Made by a program: the position numbers and the translations under genes. The notes under the pieces are model-generated. The model searched no databases, was not told the DNA's origin, and saw nothing but the letters and a program-made list of their open reading frames with translations. A stretch of DNA of 5,760 nucleotides from Candidatus Omnitrophota bacterium (lineage in GTDB: Bacteria > Omnitrophota > Gorgyraeia > Aquiviventales > Aquiviventaceae), in the NCBI GenBank assembly GCA_016180605.1, contig JACPAW010000035.1:1-5760 (forward strand), written 5' to 3'. Positions 1 to 4,619 of this stretch are shown piece after piece. The stretch's first letter is position 1. The number at the start of each line of letters is the position of its first letter.

Positions 1-1
1 C

Positions 2-271
2 AACGCCGCCCACCTCACGCCCGCTCACATCGACTGCATCATCCCGCATCAGGCCAATATTCGCATCATCCAGGCCGTGGCGAAGTGGGCCAAGCTTCCC
101 ATCGAGCGCGTCTACATGAACCTGCAGCGCTACGGCAATACTTCCGCCGCCTCTAACCTCATTGCCCTATACGAAGCGGTCAAAGAGCGGGTCATTGAGC
201 GAGACGACCACGTGGTACTCGTGGCCTTCGGCGCTGGGATGACCTGGGGCTCGATTGCCCTTCAGTGGTAA
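2..271 (+). CDS. fabH: Beta-ketoacyl-ACP synthase III (FabH), C-terminal part
   Basis: FabH condenses acetyl-CoA (or another acyl-CoA) with malonyl-ACP to start type II fatty acid synthesis in the cytoplasm. The 89 visible residues are the C-terminal thiolase-fold half. They contain the catalytic His in IIPHQAN (visible residue 16), the catalytic Asn in YGNTSAAS (visible residue 46) and the closing glycine-rich GAGMTWGS strand. These are hallmarks of KASIII; the partner Cys lies upstream, outside the window. The 5' end is missing because the frame is open to the window edge. A GTG at 77 is only an internal codon, since family motifs lie before it. It is followed on the same strand by fabD after 107 bp, consistent with a fab cluster. 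The main uncertainty is acyl-chain preference, which cannot be read here. Confidence 0.96.
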   Translation, partial: NAAHLTPAHIDCIIPHQANIRIIQAVAKWAKLPIERVYMNLQRYGNTSAASNLIALYEAVKERVIERDDHVVLVAFGAGMTWGSIALQW

Positions 272-279
272 TGAAAGCC

Positions 280-351
280 AGCAGACAGCAATCAGCACAC
301 AGCAATCAGATAGAACATTTTCTGTGTGCTGTGTGCTGGATGCTGTGTGCT
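280..351. repeat. Imperfect inverted repeat of GCTGTGTGCT-like words in the fabH-fabD spacer
   Basis: Arm 280-307 and arm 324-351 are reverse complements at 23 of 28 positions, with a 16-base AT-richer loop (308-323). Each arm is itself made of repeated TGCTGTGTGCT-like words, and another copy of the word (CTGTGCTGTGTGCCTG) follows at 356-371. The element fills most of the 107-bp gap between fabH and fabD and ends just before the fabD start. A transcript could fold into a long hairpin. It resembles the small interspersed palindromes scattered between genes in many bacteria; whether it is mobile or regulatory cannot be told from one copy. Confidence 0.75.
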
Positions 352-378
352 CACCCTGTGCTGTGTGCCTGACCTGTT

Positions 379-1296
379 ATGCCATCTTCGACGGCATATC
401 TTTTCCCTGGACAAGGCGCCCAAGCCGTTGGCATGGGCAAGGCGTTCTACGATCGCTTTGAAGTCTCCCGAAGCCTGTACAAGCAAGCCAACGCCCTGCT
501 GGATTTCGACCTGACAGCCCTGTGCTTCGAAGGCCCTCAAGAAGCGCTCACCCAGACCCAGAAATGCCAACCCGCTCTTTTTGTCACTTCGATGGCAGCT
601 TTCCTTGTTTTCAGGGAGGCTTTTCCTTCGATGGAACCGGTAGGGGTGGCGGGGTTAAGCTTAGGCGAGCTGACCGCTCTTACGGCTGCGGGAGCGCTGA
701 AATTTGCGGATGCGCTTTACGTGGTTAAAGCAAGGGCGGAAGCCATGGCATCCTGCGCGGTGCACCATCCAGGAGCCATGCTTGCAATCGTTGGGCTTCC
801 CACCGAGGCATTGGAATCTCTTTGCGCGGATTCCAACGCTTCAGCGGCTAATTTCAATGCCCCGGATCAAGTCGTACTCTCCGGAACGGTGGAATCCATC
901 GAACGGGCACAAAAGCTGGCTACCGAGCGAGGAGCAAAGCGGGCCATTCGTCTTGAGGTATCTGGCGCCTTCCATTCCGGCCTTATGCAGCCAGCCGCCG
1001 ATGAATTAAAGCGTGTTCTTTCCAAAATCTCAATTGGACCTCCCGTTTATCCTATCATCAGCAATGTCACCGCTGGTTTCGCGTCGGATCCTGAAACGAT
1101 CCGCCAGCTTCTGGTTAAGCAAATCGTCAGTCCTGTCTTGTGGGAGCCTTCCATGCGGGCTTTAATTAAGGCAGGCACCACACATTTCATCGAATTTCCT
1201 CCCGCCCGCATCCTTACCGGGCTTCTACGCCGCATCGACTCTGCCGTAAAAGGCATTGCGATCGATGAGCCAAAGGATTTCGAGAAAGTGGCTTAG
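379..1296 (+). CDS. fabD: Malonyl-CoA:ACP transacylase (FabD)
   Basis: FabD transfers malonyl from coenzyme A to acyl carrier protein, supplying the extender unit for fatty acid synthesis. The 305-residue protein has the usual family length (E. coli about 309). Visible motifs are LFPGQGAQ with the oxyanion-hole Gln12, the nucleophile elbow GLSLGE with Ser94, Arg119 in VKARAEAM, His199 in GAFHS, and Gln248 in KQIVSPVLW. The small ferredoxin-like subdomain falls around residues 125-195. One oddity is that the usual E-x-GPG-x-VL segment near the C-terminus reads EFPPARIL (272-279). The ATG at 379 is chosen because the FPGQG motif begins eight residues later. No clear Shine-Dalgarno sequence precedes it, because the repeat element occupies that space. 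It lies downstream of fabH on the same strand and ends 2 bp from the convergent nadA stop. Confidence 0.96.
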   Translation: MPSSTAYLFPGQGAQAVGMGKAFYDRFEVSRSLYKQANALLDFDLTALCFEGPQEALTQTQKCQPALFVTSMAAFLVFREAFPSMEPVGVAGLSLGELTALTAAGALKFADALYVVKARAEAMASCAVHHPGAMLAIVGLPTEALESLCADSNASAANFNAPDQVVLSGTVESIERAQKLATERGAKRAIRLEVSGAFHSGLMQPAADELKRVLSKISIGPPVYPIISNVTAGFASDPETIRQLLVKQIVSPVLWEPSMRALIKAGTTHFIEFPPARILTGLLRRIDSAVKGIAIDEPKDFEKVA

Positions 1297-1298
1297 AC

Positions 1299-2285
1299 TT
1301 AGATCAGTTCCAGCATCCGCTGGATGGGGACAACGGCTCGAGCGGCAATTTCCGGATCCACCTTCACGATGTGCTCCATCTTCACAAGCGCCATGAAGGC
1401 TTTCTCGAGCGTATTGCGCTGCATGTGGTGGCAGGTGGCGTGTTCACTAGCGGGGTAAAAATCTTTTTCCGGGTATTGGGTGCGCAGGCGGTTCAGAAGC
1501 CCGGTTTCGGTGGCAATGATGAATTCCTTTGAGGATGAGCGGTTGACGTACTGCACCATTCCTTCCGTCGAAAGCACTTGATCCGCAAGGTTCATCTGTT
1601 TCGTCGTGCAGCCGCACTCCGGGTGCATGAGAAATTCCGCCTGCGGATGTTCCTCTCGAAGCTGGTCGACCTTCTCCGGCAGAATCGCCGCGTGGGCCGG
1701 ACAATAGCCTTTCCAAAGATGAATATTGCGCTTCGTTTTTGCTTTAAGATAGCTGCCCAAGTAATAATCCGGGACGAACAATATGGGCTTCTCAGCCGGC
1801 AAATGTTCGATCACCTTGATACCGTTGGTTGATGTCACACAGTAGTCGCATTCGGCTTTAACCGCGGCAGAGGTGTTGACATAACAGACAACCAGGCCAT
1901 CTGGGTGTTTTGCCCGCCAGGTTTTGATTTGCTCCGGAATGATCATATCGGCAAGCGAGCAGCCTGCTGCCAAATCCGGGATAAGAACCGTTTTTTCAGG
2001 GCAGAGCATAGCGGCGGTTTCCGCCATAAAGTGCACCCCGCAAAAAAGAATTACTTTCGCATCTGTCTTCTGTGCCGTTCTAGCCAAGCCTAGAGAATCC
2101 CCGCAAAAGTCAGCCACGTCCTGGATTGCACCTTCCTGATAGTTGTGCGCCAAAATAATCGCTTGCCGCTCTTGCTTAAGCTGAAAGATTTTCTGCTTAA
2201 GCAGAGCATGTAATTGCCCAGGCTTGGAGTATCCATTCGTCTGAGACGGTGCTTTCATGGATTCCAAGATCTCAACGGGTGTCAT
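1299..2285 (-). CDS. nadA: Quinolinate synthase (NadA)
   Basis: NadA condenses iminoaspartate with dihydroxyacetone phosphate to make quinolinate, the precursor of NAD, using a [4Fe-4S] cluster. The 328-residue protein shows LAHNYQ (45-50), GDSLGLAR (62-69), FCGVHFMAET (81-90) and PDLAAGCSLAD (103-113). It also has the HPECGC segment (221-226) and the late SEHATCHHM motif (280-288). By spacing against known NadA structures, the likely cluster ligands are Cys109, Cys195 (GYCPAH) and Cys285; this assignment is inferred. The start ATG overlaps the stop of the upstream nrtR-type gene (TAATG), so translation is probably coupled; no strong Shine-Dalgarno is seen. It should share the repressible promoter upstream of the regulator. 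Partners nadB and nadC are not in the window. The 3' end faces fabD with a 2-bp gap. Confidence 0.97.
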   Translation of the reverse strand: MTPVEILESMKAPSQTNGYSKPGQLHALLKQKIFQLKQERQAIILAHNYQEGAIQDVADFCGDSLGLARTAQKTDAKVILFCGVHFMAETAAMLCPEKTVLIPDLAAGCSLADMIIPEQIKTWRAKHPDGLVVCYVNTSAAVKAECDYCVTSTNGIKVIEHLPAEKPILFVPDYYLGSYLKAKTKRNIHLWKGYCPAHAAILPEKVDQLREEHPQAEFLMHPECGCTTKQMNLADQVLSTEGMVQYVNRSSSKEFIIATETGLLNRLRTQYPEKDFYPASEHATCHHMQRNTLEKAFMALVKMEHIVKVDPEIAARAVVPIQRMLELI

Positions 2286-2989
2286 TAGAAGGGGACGATG
2301 ATTCCTTTCTCTTGGAGTTTGATCACCTTGGGTGCCATAAAGGTATACAGCCTTGCCGGCCGCTGCCTGCCGTTGGCATGAAACTGGCGCGTTGCCTTCA
2401 AGATGCCAAGCTGCAGCATCTTGCGCCGGAAATTGCGCTTATCCAGCCGTGTCCCGATGATCACTTCATAAGAGCTCTGCAATTGCGTGAGGGTAAATTC
2501 CCTAGAAAGCAGCTGAAAAGCAACCGTTGTGTAGTTGATTTTGTTGCGCAGCCGCTCCAAGGCATAGTCGATGATGCGCCGGTGGTCAAAAGCCAAATCG
2601 GGCAAACGCTTTACCGCAAACCAGTTGGCTTCCGAAACACGCTGGTACGCCTTCAGTTGCACTTGCTGCCAATTGACTAGGGCATAATAAGCAACGGTGA
2701 TGACTCTTCCGCGCGGATCGCGATTGATTTCGCCAAAAGTGTAGAGTTGCTCTAGGTAAATGTTTCCGATGCTGGTTTCTTCGTGGAGCTCCCGCAGGGC
2801 TGCGGCATCGACGGATTCTTCTGGGCCCACCATTCCTCCTGGAAGCGCCCACATGCCGCGATAAGGGGCATTTTCGCGCTTTACCAGGAGAACCTTAAGA
2901 ATCCCCGCCTGAATGGTAAACAAAGCCACATCCACGGCGATTGAGTGTTTAAGGAGAAATCCGTTGTGTTGAGGATGGTTTGTGCTCAT
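2285..2989 (-). CDS. nrtR: NrtR-family Nudix/winged-helix regulator of NAD biosynthesis
   Basis: The 234 residues divide into an N-terminal Nudix domain (about 12-145) and a C-terminal winged-helix DNA-binding domain (about 150-220). The latter carries the REFTLTQLQSSYE and DKRNFRRKML segments typical of NrtR. Known family members repress NAD-pathway genes and are released by binding ADP-ribose or related nucleotides. The Nudix box (about 52-74) keeps the catalytic-type RELHEE core, but the glycine of the usual EExGU ending is Ser73, so hydrolase activity is uncertain. The gene sits directly upstream of nadA, overlapping by one base, and its promoter carries two matching palindromes, so autoregulation of the whole operon is expected. 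The ATG at 2989 has no Shine-Dalgarno sequence, and an operator ends only 2 bases before it. A pure Nudix hydrolase is less likely given the complete wHTH. Confidence 0.92.
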   Translation of the reverse strand: MSTNHPQHNGFLLKHSIAVDVALFTIQAGILKVLLVKRENAPYRGMWALPGGMVGPEESVDAAALRELHEETSIGNIYLEQLYTFGEINRDPRGRVITVAYYALVNWQQVQLKAYQRVSEANWFAVKRLPDLAFDHRRIIDYALERLRNKINYTTVAFQLLSREFTLTQLQSSYEVIIGTRLDKRNFRRKMLQLGILKATRQFHANGRQRPARLYTFMAPKVIKLQEKGIIVPF

Positions 2990-2991
2990 TA

Positions 2992-3008
2992 AGTGTATTA
3001 GCTACACT
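2992..3008. promoter_or_regulatory. Predicted NrtR operator, start-proximal copy
   Basis: The site is the palindrome AGTGT-N7-ACACT (extended: AGTGTA-TTAGC-TACACT). It covers the predicted transcription start and the short leader, and ends 2 bases before the nrtR ATG. It has the same half-sites and 7-base gap as the second copy at 3019-3035. Assignment to NrtR is inferred from its position ahead of the nrtR-nadA operon. The transcript could also fold this sequence into a small hairpin next to the start codon. Confidence 0.78.
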
Positions 3009-3013
3009 AATAA

Positions 3014-3042
3014 AATATAGTGTTTTAAAGACACTTTGTCAA
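3014..3042 (-). promoter_or_regulatory. Sigma70-type promoter of nrtR-nadA
   Basis: On the minus strand, TTGACA (3042-3037, a perfect -35) is followed by exactly 17 bp and TATATT (3019-3014, five of six matches to the -10 consensus). The expected transcription start is about 3008-3006. This gives a leader of roughly 18 bases without a Shine-Dalgarno motif before the ATG at 2989. Both operator palindromes overlap the promoter or the start region, which is the geometry expected for repression. Confidence 0.82.
3019..3035. promoter_or_regulatory. Predicted NrtR operator, promoter-spacer copy
   Basis: This is a second AGTGT-N7-ACACT palindrome of 17 bp, centred 27 bp from the first. It lies almost exactly in the 17-bp spacer between the -35 and -10 hexamers, so a bound protein would block RNA polymerase. 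The identical half-sites and spacing in both copies make chance unlikely in this short interval. That NrtR is the protein bound is inferred from context. Confidence 0.78.
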
Positions 3043-3072
3043 GTAAAAATAGGGCCCCAGCGGTAAGGCAAT

Positions 3073-3792
3073 TTAGCTCTTGCGGCAAAGGGCAAGCAGG
3101 TCTAAAGCAGAATCGTTTGCGAAAGGCCGTGCCACGAAATCATCGACGGTTACATGCTCATAGAACTTGCTGATGGGGTTCAAGCGGGTAGGGCCAATTC
3201 GGTTTAAGCCCCATTTTTTAAGACGCTGGTAGATATGGTGGCGCTGGGTTAAGTACAGGCCGTGGATTTCGACAGAGGCAAATACCTTTGAAAGCAGCTG
3301 TTTTAGTTCTATCGCTGTGAATTCCTTTTCGTGGTAACAGAGTTTTTGGTAAAGCTTTCCCGGTTTTTGGTTGTGGCTTAAGTTTAAGGTGGATAAACAC
3401 ACCTTTCCTGGTTTTTGGTTGTGGCTTAAGTTCAAGGTGGATAAGCACACAAGGCCGCTGGGGGCAAGAACGCGGAAAATTTCCTTCAAGAAGAAAATCA
3501 AGTTCGGTTCCGGAACGTGTTCGATGACTTGAAACGCTCCTACCACATCGAAAGATTCATCGGGAAAATCCAAACGCGTCCCATCCGTATAAACAAACTG
3601 CAAGTTAGGTCGCGGATATTTGGCTTGAGCACGTGTGATATTGCCTGCTGCCATATCCACTCCCACTACTTCGTGCGCGCTCTTGGCCAAATAGTCAGCC
3701 CCGTATCCTTCACCAAAGCCAATTTCCAGAACACGCTTTCCCGAAACTGCGAGAAGAATTTGGCATCGGTGTGTTCCGGGATGAGTCCACAC
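3073..3792 (-). CDS. Class I SAM-dependent methyltransferase (UbiE/Methyltransf_11-like), 5' end probably frameshifted
   Basis: This is a small-molecule or lipid/glycan-type methyltransferase; the substrate cannot be inferred. The Rossmann fold is clear: SAM-binding motif I VLEIGFGEGYG (21-31), the acidic end of strand 2 in VVGVDM (42-47), a post-II TDGTRLDFPDESFDVV segment (69-84), the VIEHV motif (89-93) and the LAPSGLVCLST strand (109-119). Residues 115-130 are repeated immediately as 131-146 (VCLSTLNLSHNQKPGK), an insertion just after the strand that closes the SAM pocket. The 239-residue frame begins at a weak GTG (3792). Its first 16 residues look non-native, and a better N-terminus exists in another frame from ATG 3821 (separate entry). 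Joining them with one extra base would give 249 residues. It lies upstream of the nrtR promoter on the same strand but is probably a separate transcription unit. Confidence 0.85.
   Translation of the reverse strand: MWTHPGTHRCQILLAVSGKRVLEIGFGEGYGADYLAKSAHEVVGVDMAAGNITRAQAKYPRPNLQFVYTDGTRLDFPDESFDVVGAFQVIEHVPEPNLIFFLKEIFRVLAPSGLVCLSTLNLSHNQKPGKVCLSTLNLSHNQKPGKLYQKLCYHEKEFTAIELKQLLSKVFASVEIHGLYLTQRHHIYQRLKKWGLNRIGPTRLNPISKFYEHVTVDDFVARPFANDSALDLLALCRKS
3355..3450 (-). repeat. 48-bp tandem duplication inside the methyltransferase gene
   Basis: Units 3355-3402 and 3403-3450 match at 45 of 48 positions. The length is a multiple of three, so the frame is kept and 16 residues (VCLSTLNLSHNQKPGK) are repeated exactly. 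All three differences are third-position synonymous transitions (tgc/tgt, ttg/tta, cca/ccg). This indicates that the duplication is not brand new and that both copies have kept their protein sequence. Confidence 0.95.
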
Positions 3793-3821
3793 AGAAATGC
3801 TTCACTTTGCGCCTGCGTCAT
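3744..3821 (-). pseudogene. Out-of-frame N-terminal segment of the methyltransferase
   Basis: From ATG 3821 a different frame reads MTQAQSEAFLCGLIPEHTD and continues AKFFSQF up to a TTT run (3746-3744). That is the kind of N-terminus that usually precedes GKRVLEIG in these enzymes. After the TTT run the frame carries on for a while and stops without making a methyltransferase. One additional T in the run would connect it as FFSQF-SGKRVLEIGFGEG and give a 249-residue protein. Either a real one-base deletion has damaged the gene, or this is a sequencing or assembly slip in a short homopolymer. A TGGTAAAAT extended -10-like string at 3839-3831 lies just upstream, close enough to give a leaderless or nearly leaderless transcript. 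Confidence 0.55.
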
Positions 3822-3841
3822 AAGGTCGCCATTTTACCACA

Positions 3842-3872
3842 GGCCGGCACTCCGGAGGCGTTCCTAATAGTA
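3842..3872 (+). repeat. Interspersed GC-rich repeat, copy A (inverted boundary of the LTD cassette)
   Basis: This 31-bp sequence begins GGCCGGCACTCCGG and ends with AGGCGTTCCTAATAGTA. It matches the reverse complement of copy C (4620-4650) at 28 of 31 positions. It lies between the broken lamin-tail gene and the methyltransferase start. Its first part also pairs with copy B to form a strong stem around the stop codon of the lamin-tail gene. Confidence 0.85.
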
Positions 3873-3926
3873 TCGCCTCAAAGGGGCGCTAGGCTGGCAC
3901 ATTTGGAACGCCTCCGCCGGAGTGCC
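3846..3926 (-). terminator. Long stem-loop over the 3' end of the lamin-tail gene (copies A and B)
   Basis: Bases 3846-3864 are the exact reverse complement of 3905-3926, apart from a 3-base bulge (CCG, within 3916-3919) on one arm. This gives a 19-bp GC-rich stem with a loop of about 40 bases that contains the TGA stop codon (3880-3878). No T-tract follows, so a classical Rho-independent terminator is not supported. The structure could protect the 3' end or simply reflect the repeat family. The 3905-3926 arm is copy B, which encodes the arginine cluster of the protein. Confidence 0.45.
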
Positions 3927-4312
3927 AGACTCATTACACTGAGGCTAAATAGCATGAATGAAGAAGGTTCTGGCACCGTAGGTTGGGGTGTGGTGTCTGG
4001 ACCGGGACCTGAGAGCAGAAGGTAAGAAGTTCCCTCCGCTGTCATTCCAGGAGAAGCCGTTAAAGAGCTAATGGCTGTATGTTCAAACCAGGCACCCTCA
4101 CCATCGGGGAAACGGGTCAATGCGATACCGGGATTGCTGGATTCGTATGTGACACGGTCAATCAAAATCCCGTTGTCATCCTGGAAAGTGAGGGTATCGC
4201 CATCATTGTTGAGAGCTAGGCGACCTGAAGAGGCTATTGTTGCGTACGAAAACCCGATGGGTGTTCGAAAACCCGATGGGTGTTCCGCCACCAAAAACGA
4301 GAAAGAAACCAT
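3878..4312 (-). CDS. LTD/PEP-CTERM protein, C-terminal fragment
   Basis: This frame carries the rest of the lamin-tail domain: TPIGFSYATIASSG (17-30), LALNNDGDTLTFQDDNG (32-48), IDRVTYESS (51-59). A linker rich in Pro, Gly and Thr leads to the PEP-CTERM tail: VPEP (113-116), hydrophobic SFMLFSLSVMSLAL and RRRR (132-135). Nine residues (SKCASLAPL) extend past the arginines, encoded by repeat-derived sequence. The ATG at 4312 and the first 16 residues are shadow sequence from the other frame. No ribosome site supports independent translation, so the native meaning begins in the 19-bp repeat. It overlaps the N-terminal fragment because of the frameshift. Confidence 0.7.
   Translation of the reverse strand: MVSFSFLVAEHPSGFRTPIGFSYATIASSGRLALNNDGDTLTFQDDNGILIDRVTYESSNPGIALTRFPDGEGAWFEHTAISSLTASPGMTAEGTSYLLLSGPGPDTTPQPTVPEPSSFMLFSLSVMSLALRRRRSKCASLAPL
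3905..3928 (-). repeat. Interspersed GC-rich repeat, copy B (encodes the PEP-CTERM arginine cluster)
   Basis: Read on the minus strand it is CTGGCACTCCGG-CGG-AGGCGTTCC, the same core as copies A and C plus three extra bases. In the frame of the surface protein it encodes LALRRRRS, the end of the membrane helix and the basic cluster. It has the same orientation as copy C and the opposite one to copy A. The overlap of a repeat family with a functional sorting motif is either convergence on a codon pattern or a clue to where the repeats came from. Confidence 0.65.
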
Positions 4313-4595
4313 AACCCGGTATCACAGCATCCAGAGCAAAGGTATGCCGGACTCTGAGAGTGTCAGACAAATGCCAACCAGAAAGAGACATAGGCGATTC
4401 AGAGAGATTAATGAGCTCGACAAATTCATCTTGCACCGTGTTGGCTGTCCCATCGCGGTTGGCATCCACTATGCCTGGATTTGGCAATATCTCATTGATG
4501 GTCAGAGAGGAGCTTGCAGTAGTTGAGGGGAGAAGTAGCATGAAGAGCCCTACAATGCTCAATATCCCTCGGAATCCGTGAACGTGTATCGGCAT
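4203..4595 (-). CDS. LTD/PEP-CTERM protein, N-terminal fragment
   Basis: This is the reading frame that a ribosome starting at ATG 4595 would actually translate (130 residues). A signal peptide covers about 1-28, with the hydrophobic core ILSIVGLFMLLLP and likely cleavage near TTASS. The N-terminal half of a lamin-tail domain follows: LTINEILPNPG (31-41), DEFVELINLS (57-66), LSGWHLSD (71-78) and VIPGYGFFLVFGGG (91-104). Residues after about 110 come from the wrong frame (NTHRVFVRNN onward) and end at a TGA. The truncated product would lack the second half of the LTD fold and the sorting tail, so it would probably be exported but not processed by exosortase. Confidence 0.8.
   Translation of the reverse strand: MPIHVHGFRGILSIVGLFMLLLPSTTASSSLTINEILPNPGIVDANRDGTANTVQDEFVELINLSESPMSLSGWHLSDTLRVRHTFALDAVIPGYGFFLVFGGGTPIGFSNTHRVFVRNNSLFRSPSSQQ
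4247..4284. repeat. Perfect 19-bp tandem duplication in the LTD/PEP-CTERM gene
   Basis: Units 4247-4265 and 4266-4284 are identical (CGAAAACCCGATGGGTGTT), and the match continues one base further. Nineteen is not a multiple of three, so the second copy shifts the reading frame. With a single copy the gene is open over its whole length. Identical copies imply either a very recent event or continuing gain and loss by slipped-strand mispairing. Confidence 0.97.
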
Positions 4596-4601
4596 TTTCA
4601 G

Positions 4602-4608
4602 TTTCCTT
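4602..4608 (-). promoter_or_regulatory. Shine-Dalgarno site of the LTD/PEP-CTERM gene
   Basis: AAGGAAA on the minus strand, with the GGA core about 8 bases before ATG 4595, fixes the start of the surface-protein gene. It is the only clear Shine-Dalgarno sequence I see in the window; the fabD, nrtR, nadA and spoVG starts all lack one. Confidence 0.75.
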
Positions 4609-4619
4609 AAGTTAAGCGT

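Larger units (their letters stand above)
3878..4595 (-). pseudogene. Frameshifted secreted lamin-tail-domain protein with PEP-CTERM tail (whole gene)
   Basis: The gene has a signal peptide, a lamin-tail (LTD) domain split between two frames, a Pro/Thr-rich linker, and a PEP-CTERM tail (VPEP, a hydrophobic helix, then RRRR). PEP-CTERM tails are recognised by exosortase in Gram-negative bacteria, so the intact protein would be exported and processed at the inner membrane for surface display or release. A perfect 19-bp tandem duplication (4247-4284) breaks the frame. Deleting one copy joins the halves as GGTPIGFS-YATIASSGRLAL and gives exactly 233 codons (232 residues plus stop), with the LTD strands in order. 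The gene starts at ATG 4595 behind a good AAGGAAA ribosome site. Its coding sequence is bounded by inverted repeats A and C. It may be a pseudogene or a reversible slippage switch; one sequence cannot decide. Confidence 0.88.

Noticed and set aside
280..371. CRISPR-like array
   Set aside because: The repeated words are short, adjacent and inverted, with no regular unique spacers and no cas genes.
1309..1324. Hairpin TCCAGC-ATCC-GCTGGA near the fabD-nadA junction as a terminator
   Set aside because: It lies inside the nadA coding end, has only a 6-bp stem and no T-tract on either strand.
2249..2680. Plus-strand open frame of 143 codons
   Set aside because: It lies opposite the well-supported nrtR gene and has no recognisable protein features.
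3041..3072. GGGGCCC followed by TATTTTT after the methyltransferase stop as a terminator
   Set aside because: The GC-rich part is a short self-palindrome with no loop, so no stable hairpin forms before the T-run.
3831..3839. Extended -10 TGGTAAAAT as a firm promoter for the methyltransferase
   Set aside because: No -35 hexamer lies at a suitable distance (that region is repeat copy A), so it is mentioned only as a weak possibility.
3517..3867. Plus-strand open frame of 116 codons
   Set aside because: It is antisense to the methyltransferase SAM-binding region and shows no family motif.
4071..4526. Plus-strand open frame of 151 codons
   Set aside because: It is antisense to the lamin-tail/PEP-CTERM gene, shows no recognisable family motif and no ribosome site; the minus-strand reading has a coherent domain order.
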